Part shown: piece after piece, positions 47,045 to 57,395 of the stretch
How positions within the stretch are numbered: the first letter of the stretch is position 1
Layout: each line of letters begins with the position of its first letter
Source of the DNA: Epiperipatus broadwayi
Taxonomy: Eukaryota > Onychophora > Udeonychophora > Euonychophora > Peripatidae
Direction of reading: 5' to 3'
NCBI GenBank assembly: GCA_028023455.1
Contig: JAQFVV010000958.1
Span: 84,692-148,691 of the forward strand
Length of the DNA stretch: 64,000 bases
Made by a program: the position numbers and the translations under genes
Notes under the pieces: generated by a model
The model's input: only the letters and a program-made list of their open reading frames with translations
What the model was told of the DNA's origin: nothing
Database searches by the model: none

Positions 47045-47205
47045 TTGCCTTTGGTAGGATAACTCAGTTGGTTAGAGCATTAGCTTAAAATTCAATATTC
47101 AAGAATATAAGGGTCCAGGTTTGATTCCCATACTAATACTATCATTGGTCAGGCTAGGAACACCTGAAGAAGGGAGGAGAATAATGACTTTTGAAACACT
47201 ATGCA
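47045..47205 (+). mobile_element. tRNA-like SINE head joined to a hammerhead-like motif
   Basis: GGATAACTCAGTTGGTTAGA (47057-47076) is a good A-box with D-arm. AGGTTTGATTCCCA (about 47117-47130) is a B-box. The anticodon region is expanded by about 20 nt. About 35 nt further on comes CACCTGAAGAAGGG, then CTTTTGAAACACTATG (CTGAAGA at 47164-47170, GAAAC at 47193-47197). These have the order of hammerhead boxes with a possible four-pair helix II (AAGG with CTTT). No clear cleavage triplet. This suggests a SINE built from a tRNA promoter and a Penelope-type ribozyme tail. Confidence 0.55.
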
Positions 47206-47349
47206 TATACTAACCTGTATGTTATTACTAACAGTTGAATGTAATTGGAAAATTTAAATAAAATTAGATTTTTCTAAATATATTCAGTACTTAATATTAG
47301 ATGATGGAAACAGTCCAATATTATGTAAAACAAATATGTCTTATCTTCA

Positions 47350-47392
47350 GATATATATATATATATTTATGTGTGTGTGTGTGTGTGTGTAA
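47350..47392. repeat. TA then GT dinucleotide array
   Basis: Short TA run followed by about ten TG units. Confidence 0.95.
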
Positions 47393-49194
47393 ATTCTTAT
47401 GTAATGAAAGCTGAAAATTTTACGAACAATTTTGCTAAAAAAATTAATTATCTACTAATATCCATAAAGTGAACTGAATCTTAATTTTATCCATTAACTA
47501 TTTCAATATGGTTTCATTAGCTCCATGTAATATTTAAAAGCATCAAATAATCATAAAATCAAATGTAAATACCTGACTATATCAGTATGCATATTTAAAT
47601 CTTCAATCTATGTTAGCACTGACAAATTAAGATTGTCATATTTCATAGTTAAGGTGTAAAGAAAACTTTTAATATGAACATTAATCTTATATAATTTATA
47701 AATAGTAAACAGCTGTGTTAGATAATTTATATTTAATTATAAAAATCTCTATTACCATTACATCATTAGCTTTAACATAAGTTTATTTTTATTCCTCTGC
47801 TATTCATATATTATTTTTGCAATCTACATTAAAATCAGTAATGGGAAAAGTTAAAATTCAATAATAGTAGACTTTTCATTCCATGACTTAAAAACAAAGT
47901 TAATGTTATGGTATGCATGATGTATTTCTCCTTCATAACATCAATCTTCAAGTCATAAAAAGTATTCTTAATGAATTTCAGCAAATAGAAGATAAAACTA
48001 TCATTATTACCACACACAATTACAGTTTATTTTCTGTACAAATACTTTATTTCATTTCTTAGCATTTTCTAGATACTTGTTCTAAAATTTAATTAAATGA
48101 TTATTAGAATTAAATCATTTTTCAAATATAAAGACTGATCAAAAGATTCAGACAAATCATGTTTGATGTGTTCATCTTCTCTATAAATAAAAGTAAAAAG
48201 CTATTAATCTATATAGATGTGTAGGAACCCATACTATAAACCACATAGTTAATGCATTAACCACATAGTTAATGAGTTCAAATCTACAACTAGGATGAGT
48301 ATCCAAATTGAAGTACTCAATAAAGCCAGAAATAAATCTCTCTAGATATATATCTCCACATGTTTCTTTAATAAAATTTGCTACTAAGTTAGTTAAAAAA
48401 ATAATATAATAAATAAGTAAAAATCACATTGCTCATGATTAAAATAATCTATTGTCTCTTTGATATTCAAACAGCTCAAAGGACATTTATAATTGTGGAT
48501 ACAGAATGCATATATCTTTATTTTGATAATTGTCATTTTTCTATTATCAATATTTTCAATCATTGCAATTTTTCTTAATAAATAAAACTGCTTTTAATAC
48601 AATCATTATTAAGACAATTTTAATTTATCATTTGCAATTCACGTTCGGATATATTCTTATCAAATATCGTCTTGCTCATTTTGTCTTGCATCCATTACTT
48701 ATTTTAAAAGTCCATAGTGACACCCACATTTTTAGTATTTTTTTTTAGTATCTCACTTTCATATCTGTGGACAATATGTAAAACCTTGTAGTTCAAAGAA
48801 ATATAGCATATATCTATCTAAAACAGTCATATCATACTAATGATTATGATCATATGTTATTTTTTACCTAACATTTGAAATTTATAAACTAAAAAAATCA
48901 GTTTGCTTTTAATTAAAAAAGTTTTACATTATGGAACAAACAAATGATCAATGGGAATGTGATTAAATATATTTTCCAAGTTTCTTAGAAAAATAACAGC
49001 ATTACAAATGTCTTGGCCTAATTTTGTAGTATATAAAGAATAAACTTTCTTCCCATTATGGATAATTAAGATAACTATGCTTTATATAAAAAAATAATTA
49101 TCACCAAGCAAATACTTTTCAACATCATTCAGTTATCTATTATTTAAAGAAGAGGGAAAATAACAATAACTTGTATAAATATTTTTTTGATTTT

Positions 49195-49312
49195 TTTGAT
49201 TCCCCTTTTTTCTTCCAAAGTGTAAGCTTGTGGTTAGGACCTGTAGAGGTCCCTACCTTTGCATTTTCATGCGCACATTCTTGAGGTTTATAGCCTTAGT
49301 AAATATTACTTT
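49195..49312 (+). repeat. Family G interspersed repeat
   Basis: GATTCCCCTTTTTTCTTCC, AAGCTTGTGGTTAGGACCTG, TAGAGGTCCCTACC, CATTCTTGAGG, AGCCTTAGTAAATATTA. A partial fragment of the same kind may follow at 49388-49430. Confidence 0.8.
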
Positions 49313-49885
49313 AACATTATGAAAAAAATCATATAAATATACCAAAAAAATGGTAACTGTATTTGAGTTGGAAAATAAGATGGTCATTCTTTTTTTTCTC
49401 TAAATCTTTATCTTGTGGCTGGGGTGAGAGTAACTTTATAGTTAATATCATTGTTTAATATTATAACATGGTGCTAGTGAAAAGAGGCGATTATCTTCTT
49501 TATAATTATAACTGAAGATAATTTTTTATTTTTTTTATTTTTATTAGTGCATTTCCCTTCTCAATTCTACCATATTTCAAGCATTGTTTAGCAAAAATTA
49601 TCAGATAATATTCTCTCACTAATATAATTAATAGAAAACCTTTTCTCATCAAGTAAATTAGAAATATATAATACCCAAGTCTCCATGTCTGTATTAACAA
49701 TTTGGTATCTTTTTAATTTCCATTTTCTTACAAATTAGGGAGAGGATTGGATTCACATTTAACACCTAGAGATTGATAAATAACCACTGTACTGCAAATG
49801 TATTTTAAAGTGATTTTTGGTTTCTATCAGTGCATCCTCAACTTCATTACATTATAAACAATCATCATCACTGAATAAAACTTTC

Positions 49886-50185
49886 CTCACTATGGATGTA
49901 TTTAATGAACCGTCTTTATTCATCAGAAAATTGTCTGAATCTTTTATGCCATGTTGACACATTCAATACTTTTTACCAAACTTTTCTCACTATGGATGTA
50001 CTTCATGAACAGTCTTATTAATAAGAAAAAATGTCTGAATCTTTTACAGCATGTTGACAGATTCAATATTTCTACCAAAGTTTTCTCACAATGGATGTAT
50101 TTCATGAACAGTGTTTATTCATCAGAAAATCGTCTGAATCTTTTATGCTAAGTTGACAGACTCAATATTTTTTCATTATACTATT
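49886..50185. repeat. Tandem repeat, three units of about 100-109 bp
   Basis: CTCACTATGGATGTA-like starts at 49886, 49986 and 50095. Each unit holds ATTCATCAGAAAA-like, GTCTGAATCTTTTA and GTTGACA-ATTCAATA blocks. Divergence is about one base in eight. It shows no protein reading that is open in all units and no CRISPR-like short repeat spacing. Confidence 0.88.
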
Positions 50186-50241
50186 CTCTCACTAGATAAA
50201 GTTTGATAACTACTGTTTCCTATTGCATTGCCAAATGTATA

Positions 50242-50459
50242 TCATATAATATTCAACTGACCAAACATTTTAATACTTTTTACAATGCTTTATTATCCAC
50301 CCTTTCCTGCAGTTTACAGTTTCGATTGCCCTAGCAATCTTCTTCAGAATGTTCTGAAGAAGATTAATGGGGCAATCAAAACTGTAAACTGCAGGAAAGA
50401 GTAGATTATAAAGCATTGTAAAAGTAGTAAAGTGTTTGGTCAATTGAGTATTATATGAT
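50242..50459. repeat. Palindromic element with two head-to-head hammerhead-like motifs (family C)
   Basis: Arms of about 108 bp meet near 50350: ATATAATATTCAACTGACC, TACTTTTTACAATGCTT, CCTGCAGTTTACAGTTTC and AATCTTCTTCAGAA on the left are mirrored on the right. There is almost no spacer. The left arm read on the minus strand carries CTGAAGA (50341-50347), one extra A, a six-pair helix II (GATTGC/GCAATC, loop TAGG), and CGAAAC followed by TGTAAAC. The right arm has CTGAAGA at 50354-50360 but a decayed helix II and CAAAAC. Confidence 0.85.
50313..50347 (-). ncRNA. Hammerhead-like motif, family C (strong helix II)
   Basis: CTGAAGA, an extra A, six Watson-Crick pairs in helix II, GAAAC and a TGTA segment that could serve as helix III plus a GUA cleavage triplet with a one-base loop. 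It has the most stable helix II of all copies in the window. Confidence 0.5.
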
Positions 50460-50785
50460 ATCGACAAAGTTTGCTTTGTGTCCACTTTTAATACCTTGTA
50501 GAAGAGTGAATAAATTGCACTAGGTACAACTATCATTTTTCAAGTTCTAAGTAAGAATTAACTATGAAAAATACTTCTTATCAAATCATCACATAATAAG
50601 ATTATTGTATAATAGACTAACACTACTAGAGTAACCCATAGTACTTGTTATCAACATGTAAATAAATATAGCCAATGAATGAAATTTTAATTAAGAATTA
50701 CATTATTATTTATCAACATTTAAACATACGATTGTGAAAATAGTTTCATTTCTAATAAAAAATAATACTTAGAAAAAAAAAATCA

Positions 50786-50892
50786 TTATTTTTTTCATGT
50801 GTCAAAGCATCGGCCGGGAAGCGAACCCGCGAACCAGGGACAATTGTTTGTAAGGCGGCTGTGCTGATCTCTCGGCCACAAACGCTTGACAA
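50786..50892 (-). mobile_element. tRNA-derived SINE, copy 3
   Basis: Minus strand: GGCCGAGAGATCAGCACAGC, anticodon arm GCCGCCTTACAAAC-like, B-box GGGTTCGCTTCCCGG, CCGATGCTTTGACAC, A-rich tail. An AAAAATCATT-like sequence on both sides (about 50777-50788 and 50890-50900) is a probable target duplication. Confidence 0.83.
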
Positions 50893-51244
50893 AAATCATT
50901 TTTATTTAATGGCAACAAATGATTGGGAAATAAATTACATTAACTACATTTACACTATTAAAATTCGAGTACTTTTAAGAGATTTTAATGATAAATTATT
51001 TCTACTTATTAAAAAAGACTGTATTTAAAAGATTTGCATTCAGATCATGTTGATGCTACCATGGCAGTATGTGTAGTTAATATCATTATTAAGTACTCTT
51101 TTCTTTAAAAATAATTATGGAAATGAATTTCATAATTAAAAAAAAAAACAAGTTTGCACTTTTGATAATATAACATCTTATATATATAAACATATGCAAA
51201 TTTTTACTTATTATTTAGCTAATTAAAAGTATAAAAAGGCCAAC

Positions 51245-51376
51245 CATAACATCCAGAATGCAGCATGTCTCCTAAAAAACCACGTGGACAGGAACAAATT
51301 AAGCGATTATTGTCAATAACACATTGACTCCCCGTAGTACACAGCTGATATTCAATTACTTCAAAACATTCATAAT
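51245..51376 (-). CDS. Exon: EGF-like module with a weak splice donor
   Basis: A 132-bp, 44-codon phase 1-1 exon with a good ATTACAG acceptor. Cysteines are arranged as E-C-F-E-V-I-E-Y-Q-L-C-T-T-G-S-Q-C, then I-C-S-C-P-R-G-F-L-G-D, ending S-G-C-Y. The donor reads TATG|GTTGGC, which has the GT but otherwise departs from the usual GTAAGT, unlike the other six. If the donor is not used, the frame continues eight codons past the exon end (W-P-F-Y-T-F-N and so on) to a TAG, so intron retention would give a secreted, shortened protein. Joining to the exon at 37198 by this donor gives an Ala codon and keeps the frame. I prefer the internal-exon reading because phase and length fit the rest of the series. 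Confidence 0.8.
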
Positions 51377-51710
51377 CTGTAATGTAAAATTACATTTCTA
51401 TTTATTTTTATATAATCAACAATCATAAATTTTGATATTTGATCATGTGAATATAAAAAAAATATATTTTTATAGAAAACACTTTTATTTAATTTGATGT
51501 GTAAACATTAAAAACACACTCACACACACACACATATATATATAAATATTTCAATCAAAACTATGATTGTTATATGTAACTTTAAATAAAAACATGGGTA
51601 CCCATAAATAAATTCATTCAATCTTTAGTTTCATTTTGCACCTGAATTAATTCAAGCATCCTTTTAAACTAATGTTTGAATTAATTATTATGTAAATGTT
51701 GCACACTTTT

Positions 51711-51856
51711 ATTTCAAGTTGTATTTTTTTTTTTTTTTCATATGTCATAGCATCGTCCGGGAGGCGAACCCATAACCGTCTGCAACCAACTACTTGCTTG
51801 CAAGGCGGCTGCGATGACCTCTCGGCTAACAACGCTTGAAATTTCAAGTTGTATTT
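51711..51856 (-). mobile_element. tRNA-derived SINE, copy 4, with 16-bp target duplication
   Basis: ATTTCAAGTTGTATTT occurs at 51711-51726 and 51841-51856. Between them, minus strand: GTTAGCCGAGAGGTCATCGC (A-box and D-arm), anticodon arm GCCGCCTTGCAAGC, a variable part with a few extra bases, B-box GGGTTCGCCTCCCGG, ACGATGCTATGACATATG and a poly-A tail of about 17. It defines the family ends: a tRNA-like head with almost no body, about 95 bp plus tail. Such elements borrow LINE machinery. Confidence 0.92.
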
Positions 51857-51964
51857 AACAACCAAAATTATGATTTAGGGGGAAAATCATATTTTTGTTT
51901 TTATTGTATTATTTATCAAATAAAGTGAAAGCATTTTTTATAAAATATTTTATTATATATATGA

Positions 51965-52690
51965 GATTTTTTCGCATGTGTTAGTGAAGCTGTAATTATA
52001 CTATAATGTTTAATATGACTGCTTAGCACTTTCGAGATTTAGTATTCTAATCTCATATTCATAGCTTTACTGAAGAAAGACTGTTGTAATTTATTGTACA
52101 CATATGGAAATGCGCTTGAATTTTTAATTAGTTAGTCCATTTTTTGGAGAGAGCAAAGCATGCCTCTCTTCTATTAATGGCACTGAGATCTTTTGTTATG
52201 TAGAAGCTTCTTTGACCTTTCTTTTGGCATCATTCTTCTCTGTGCAAATTATTTGGGCAGAACTGGATTCGAATACATGGCTCTCTAGTTGCTTGGTGGA
52301 CCCAGAAGATTGATGTCCCTTCATTTTTATTTTTAACCCTGTTGTATGCATACCTGTGTTGGTAAATTCTTGTGTTGATGTATTCAAACCCAGTTCTGCC
52401 CAAATAATTTGCACAGAGAAGAGTGATGCCAAAAGAAAGGTCAAAGAAGCTTTTTACATAGAAAATGATCTCAGTGCCATTAATAGAAGAGATGTGTGCT
52501 TTGCTTTCTCCAAACAATGGACTAACTAATTAAAAATTCAAGCGCATTTGCATATGTGTACAATAAATTACAACAGTCTTCATTCAGTAAAGCTATGAGT
52601 ATGAGATTAGAATACTAAATCTCGAAAGCGCTAAGCAGGCATATTAAACATTACAGTATAATTACAGCTTCACTAACACATGCGAGAAAA
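51965..52690. mobile_element. Penelope-like element ends in inverted orientation (GIY-YIG region)
   Basis: The left arm (minus strand) and right arm (plus strand) are inverted copies of the same Penelope 3' region as at 59340-59860, meeting near 52330. The left arm encodes I-Y-Q-H-R-Y-A-Y-N-R-V-K-N-K-N and later S-A-I-N-R-R-E. The right arm encodes V-K-E-A-F-Y-I-E-N-D-L-S-A-I-N-R-R and S-K-Q-W-T-N followed by a stop. After the stop both arms share CTCGAAAG(C/T)GCTAAGCAG and AGTGAAGCTGTAATTATA-type 3' sequence. Both frames contain breaks. Confidence 0.8.
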
Positions 52691-52840
52691 AATTGCATAT
52701 GTATAATTAAAACTTTTATTGGTGAAGAGAAAAACAATTAATTATAAAATATTTTGACTTTTTGCAATTATTTTTATTCAAATTTAAAATCTGAGAATGT
52801 AAACAATGTTACTGTATTTTCAGTATTTAAAATGAATGTT

Positions 52841-53070
52841 TGTTTTTCTTTATTACTTTTAAAATGCTTCATATAATTACAACTCATTATTGATGGTTTT
52901 GTTTGCCTCAGCAATCTTCTTCAGAACTACTACTTATATTTTCATATCTTAATGGTTAACAGTTAAGATTTGAAAATATACATAGAAGTTCTGAAGAAGA
53001 TTGCTGGAAATCGAAGTCATCAATAGTGGATTGTAATTATATGAAGCATTGTAAAAGTAATAAAGAAATT
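52841..53070. repeat. Foldback element, family C, second copy
   Basis: Arms 52841-52927 and 52987-53069 share CTTTATTACTTTTA, ATGCTTCATATAATTACAA and GCAATCTTCTTCAGAAC in inverted form. The spacer itself contains a smaller inverted repeat (TATATTTTCATATCTTAA with TTAAGATTTGAAAATATA). CTGAAGA with an AGATTGC/AATC hairpin and CGAAG occurs on the plus strand at 52991 and, reversed, at 52918-52924. Outer ends match the family C copy at 50242. Confidence 0.85.
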
Positions 53071-53431
53071 AAATAATATTAATATTATATGGATTTTCCA
53101 ATGCAATAAGAAACATAAAATTATGAATGTTTCCTGTGATAAAAATTGTTTACAAGATTTTTATTTTAATGAAGTAAGCTTTTTTTTTAAAAAAAAAAAA
53201 ATACAAATTTTTGTTGAAGAATCTAAAGAAATTAAGACTTCATTTTTTTTACCATTTGTAAAAGTAAATGATTTTAATGAATTAATGATGTAATTAATTG
53301 AAATCACATTTTGAACAAATATACTTCTATCTAATACACATAGTTATTAACATCACTGCAGATTGAAATTAAGCTAGCCAACATTTTAGGCTGGACAACT
53401 GGCTGGATCATCACCTAATATTACATTGTTA

Positions 53432-54498
53432 TACCCCTGGGTCTCGTTTTATGCAGTAGATAGGTTCCACAGAAAATCTGCATTAAAAAAAATTGCACAA
53501 AAATAGACTTAATTTACCTTGAAAAATGGGGGATAGGTGCTGTAATTTTCAGTATTCACATAAAAGCAAAACAACAAGAAAACATTACTTTAAAATTCAC
53601 ATTAAAAAATAAGCAAATAAAGTATGACTAATAAAAAATATCAAATATTTGAAAAAAATTAATACAAGACAAACTTTTTTTACTTTTTTTATTACTACAG
53701 TATTTAATTTTACATTTTTCATACATATTTTAATCATTACCACTAGCGGGTCATTTGTAAACTGGTACGAAATCAGATTCAATGTAATGTGATGTATTGT
53801 GGCTTCTTCTTAAATGAAGTCAAGAATCTCTCAGCAATTATGCCCAGAAAACCCTGTTAGCCACTTTATTTTTATTCATGATGTGTTGTACAACTAGGGA
53901 CATTTTCAGTCTTGTGCTGTGTTAATGGTTTTCTGTTTCTATATTAAAAAAATGAGATCGTAATCAAAACAAAAAGATTATACATTATCATTAGAAAGAT
54001 TATTTTCAGTTTATAAAATCTTCATTTTTTTATTTAAAAAATTTAAAAGATTATTTATTTCTGTTATATATAACAAAATTTGTTTTAAAAGTTTAATTTT
54101 TTTGAATATTTATTGCGATATTTTTATATGTAAATATAAATCTATTATTATTATTTACTCATTAATAAGCATTTTTTTTATAGTGCTTTGTTTTATAAAT
54201 TGTAATACATTAAAGATCAGCTTGAGAAGGCTGATCTTTACTCATTAATATAAATAGGTTATTTACATAGAAGCTACAATTCTAAATACAGCTTCAGGCC
54301 ATATTCACATTAGCTGCTAATATACCGTTATATTTTTGAAAAAAAAAAAGTATTTCAAGTGAAAATAAGTTATTAATAATTTAAATTTCTTGATATATAA
54401 TAAATATAGTGAAATATGAAAGATATTAAGAAGAAACATGAATCGCATAACTTCAAAATCGCATTAAAATAATCCGCATAAAATGAGACCCAGGTGTA
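53432..54498. mobile_element. Non-autonomous DNA transposon with inverted ends and TA duplication
   Basis: Starts CCCCTGGGTCTCGTTTTATGC at 53434, and its other end (54496) reads CACCTGGGTCTCATTTTATGC on the minus strand, 19 of 21 identical. TA flanks both sides (53432-53433 and 54497-54498), which suits the Tc1/mariner-pogo group. About 1.06 kb with no transposase. It contains a nested LINE tail at 53785-53890. Confidence 0.85.
53785..53890 (-). mobile_element. LINE 3' tail inside the TA-flanked transposon
   Basis: GTAATGTGATGTATTGTGGC, TCTCAGCAATTATGCCCAGA and GTTAGCCACTTTATTTT match 54955-55040 in the same orientation. It is a short 5'-truncated insertion. Confidence 0.75.
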
Positions 54499-54949
54499 TT
54501 TCATTCTTATTCATATCAAACACTTGTATGAAATTTGAAAAAAAATCTATTTGATAAAAGTATGGTGCAAATCAGTTAAAGTTTTAACCTAAATAAAAAA
54601 TAAAAAAGATAAATAAAAGCTTTTAAAAGAGTATCACATAGAATCAAATGAGTGGAAAAATGGAATAGCATATTCCATATATGGATATATTTATAGTTAA
54701 CAGGTTGGTTTTTATATACAATGCAAAACTCATCATTACAATATTCTTCCTTTTTTCCCTCTGGAATTGGAGAGAAGTATTTAGAAATGGATGCTTCTGA
54801 TGATATTATTTATACTCACAATTTTGATTCATGTTATGAAGCTTTTAAACATTTTTATATAATCTTTTATTAATGTCTGCTAACATTTGCTCATTTTTTG
54901 CCAGAATTTGTTTTATTAAAGTTGATATTTATATTCTGTTATTTTAATA

Positions 54950-55790
54950 TATGTGATGTGATGTATTGTGGCTTCTCCTTAAACAAAGTCAAGAATATCT
55001 CAGCAATTATGCCCAGATGAACCTGCTAGCCACTTTATTTTCCATTCCCCAACTCTAAATTTTCTCATATTCTGCTCCATCCCATTTCCACAACATAATC
55101 TTTGTCAACTCTATAACCTTTATATCTAAATCCCCTTTATCTTTTCCCAAACCCAGCATAAAAACCAATAATTCACTTCCTGTATAATCACTTTTTTCAT
55201 ATTTATTCTTCCATAACTTCATTATATGTACCCTTTCTGTTTTCAAGCATTTACATTTAATTAACAAATACCTAATATTTTCTATTCCTTTCTTACGTAA
55301 TTTACAAAATAAATCAGCCATTTTTTTCCATTTACATGCATATTCTCTTGTAGCTAAAGATCCCTGTTCGAGCCTTAAATAATAAACTACTTTCCTTACT
55401 ATTATCATATATTAAAGCACACCTAATATTCTGTTTATTTCTACATATATTTAAACTCCTTTTACTCTCCATACTATTTCTCCAATCTCTCTAACTCCCT
55501 ATTCTTTATTAATAAATCTATTCTTTTATCCCATTCCTTACTACTATAACACTCAACAATCCTCTTAACACAATCATCCCATCTTTTGTACAAATATACT
55601 GATATAAATTCTTTATCCAAATCTTTTGCATACTGCATTACCTTTCTCACCCATCTTGTTACCTGCCCTTTACTTATAACCCAATTAAATACTATTTTAG
55701 CTATTCTTTTATTATCCATAAACTGCAATCTACCAAACATTTTCATTTTACTTTTTGCATCTCTCATATGAAAACTAAATAAATAAATGA
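54950..55790 (-). pseudogene. 3' half of a LINE (C-terminal region and tail)
   Basis: Minus strand: two open pieces, 55474-55767 and 55055-55408, in different frames, separated by about 65 bp. The second holds R-L-E-Q-G-S-L-A-T-R-E-Y-A, then a degraded zinc-knuckle-like C-K-L-R-K-K-G-I-E-N-I-R-Y-L-L-I-K-C and W-K-N-K-Y. This is the arrangement at the C terminus of several LINE reverse transcriptases (L-R-x-G-x-L-x-T-R-E-Y, then C-x-L-C-x-x-x-x-E-x-x-x-H-x-x-x-x-C). The tail TAAAGTGGCTAGCAGG and CACATCACATATA follows at 54950-55040. The catalytic part is absent and the clade was not determined. Confidence 0.72.
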
Positions 55791-56159
55791 TAAACTACAC
55801 TGCCCTCTATCATCAAAATACATTTACACTTTGTGATATTAATACATGAAAGGTTTGACACATGTATAAAAGATGGCAACTTTAATGTGAGTAAAAAACC
55901 TGAAGTAGATCAAGTCAATACTATTTGGAAATTGTTATTAGAAAAAAATCATTATTTAAAATTGAAACAATCAATAATCTTTGAGAATAGAGAGGAAGAC
56001 AGAAATTAAGTCTTTGAAAAATAAATATATTCTTATAATTTAGAATAAACAAAGTTGCACAGATATTTCCACTATCACTTTTTACACAGCTTATAACATT
56101 TGACAGTATCAACTGACTAGCCTTCTCCAACAATTTGAAAAATTTTTCAGATATTCTTG

Positions 56160-56950
56160 TAAATTAATAATTTTTATTAGTCATTCATTAGCACAGAGAT
56201 GATCCATTTAGTGAATATTTAAGTTGTGTAATTTTCACTATACTACTCCTATGCAAGGTAGGAACAGATTTCAATCCACTTTTAACCCCTTATGGAAGGG
56301 TGTAATCATAAACATGACTAAAAACATGAAAAAGGATAATTCACAAGATGCACATTTCATACTAAGCCACCCTTAATCAATTGGCCAGATCCCAATCTCT
56401 TGCATATTTCTTTAACATTATTCAGTATAAATAGATAGCCAATTATACAGTTTAATTGATGTGTTGAAATTACTGCTCTCACATCTTTGGCATATGTTTA
56501 TGATTACACCCCTTTACAATATTTTAAATGCAGATAGAAACCGGTACTCACCTTGCATAAAACTGGCATAGTCAAAATTATACTACAAAAATTTTATTCA
56601 TTAAATAGATAATCTCTAGTCAGATGAATGACTAATAAAAATATTAATATATTTCAATTAAGTGGTTTGTGTCAAAGTTATAAGGGCAGTAAGTTTGAAA
56701 CATCAATTAAACTGTAGTAATTGACTACCTGTATATACAAAACATTGTTAAAAATGTGTGTAAAAGATGGCGATCTGGGCCAACTGATGAGTGCTGCTTG
56801 AGCATGTAATGTCCATATTGGGAATTATACATCTTTTTCACCTGTCTGGCATATATTTATGATTACATCCTTCCACAAGGGGTTTTAAAAGTTTATAGAA
56901 ACAAGTCTCTAGTAAAAATTACACTACAGAAATATTACTCCTGTAAGTTT
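56160..56950. repeat. Complex foldback repeat (family D) with hammerhead-like motif
   Basis: Inverted and partly nested blocks: TTTTTATTAGTCATTCAT near 56175 against ATGAATGACTAATAAAAAT near 56622; GGAAGGGTGTAATCATAAAC near 56295 against TATGTTTATGATTACACCC near 56493 and TATTTATGATTACATCCTTC near 56850. It includes one recognisable plus-strand core at 56784 and a degraded minus-strand one near 56345-56385. Confidence 0.72.
56784..56813 (+). ncRNA. Hammerhead-like motif, family D (best copy)
   Basis: CCAA, CTGATGA (56784-56790), five-pair helix II GTGCT/AGCAT around GCTTG, GTAA where GAAA is expected, then TGTC (GTC at 56811-56813) and CATATTGG. The CCAA/TTGG pair could form an outer helix I. 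One change from GTAA to GAAA would restore the consensus. The degraded minus-strand copy at 56.35 kb keeps GAAATG at this place, so the ancestor probably had the canonical box. Confidence 0.55.
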
Positions 56951-57395
56951 TTTAAATTTCTGAAAACTGCTACTTAGTTAAAACTGTAAACTATCAATAA
57001 AACATTGTAGAAATATCAAGAAGAGGGTCTTTGTAAAGGTTAATAGAAGCAATACAATGATGGGGAACAAATGTCTATCTGAACATCTGAAAAATAAAAA
57101 GCCCCAATGATAGTGCATTTGCAATTGTATTTGTGACCTAATTTAATTTAATTTTAAAATAAAATGTTTATTTTATTGCCAGCACATGTTTTAATGATAA
57201 TGTTTATAGTAATACATTGCATAGCAAGAAGTTAGAGTAGATCAATATTTCTTGCAAGTACTGGATAAATGTAATCAAAATAATCATGATCAATAATGTA
57301 ATACATAAAAATATTTACATATATACACACATTCTATAATGTTTTTAAAAACAAGCTTCATTTTGAAGATTAATAAACAGTTCTGTATTAAATAC

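Larger units (their letters stand above)
37324..51244 (-). other. Intron, 13.9 kb
   Basis: Contains a decayed RTE (41190-44000), a family D foldback (44690-45178), Penelope RT (45930-46730), a tRNA-head plus hammerhead-like repeat (47045-47205), a family G repeat, a tandem repeat (49886-50185), a family C foldback and a SINE. In 37.4-41.1 kb I see only AT-rich sequence and short microsatellites; 39.0-39.8 kb has more even composition and may be an old coding repeat, but no motif could be read. 47.4-49.2 kb shows nothing definite. Confidence 0.7.
51377..57395 (-). other. Intron, 6.0 kb
   Basis: Packed with mobile DNA: a SINE with target duplication, a Penelope GIY-YIG foldback, a family C palindrome, a TA-flanked inverted-repeat transposon with a LINE tail inside it, a LINE 3' half and a family D foldback. 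Little unique sequence remains. Confidence 0.75.

Noticed and set aside
47045-47135. Functional tRNA gene
   Set aside because: A-box and B-box are good, but the anticodon region has about 20 extra bases and the acceptor stem does not close, so it is a SINE head.
48210-48300. tRNA-like stretch with GAGTTCAAATCTA
   Set aside because: Only a weak B-box-like match; no A-box at the right distance.
49886-50185. Direct repeats considered as a CRISPR-like array
   Set aside because: Units are about 100 bp, adjacent and diverged, with no unique spacers; the genome is eukaryotic.
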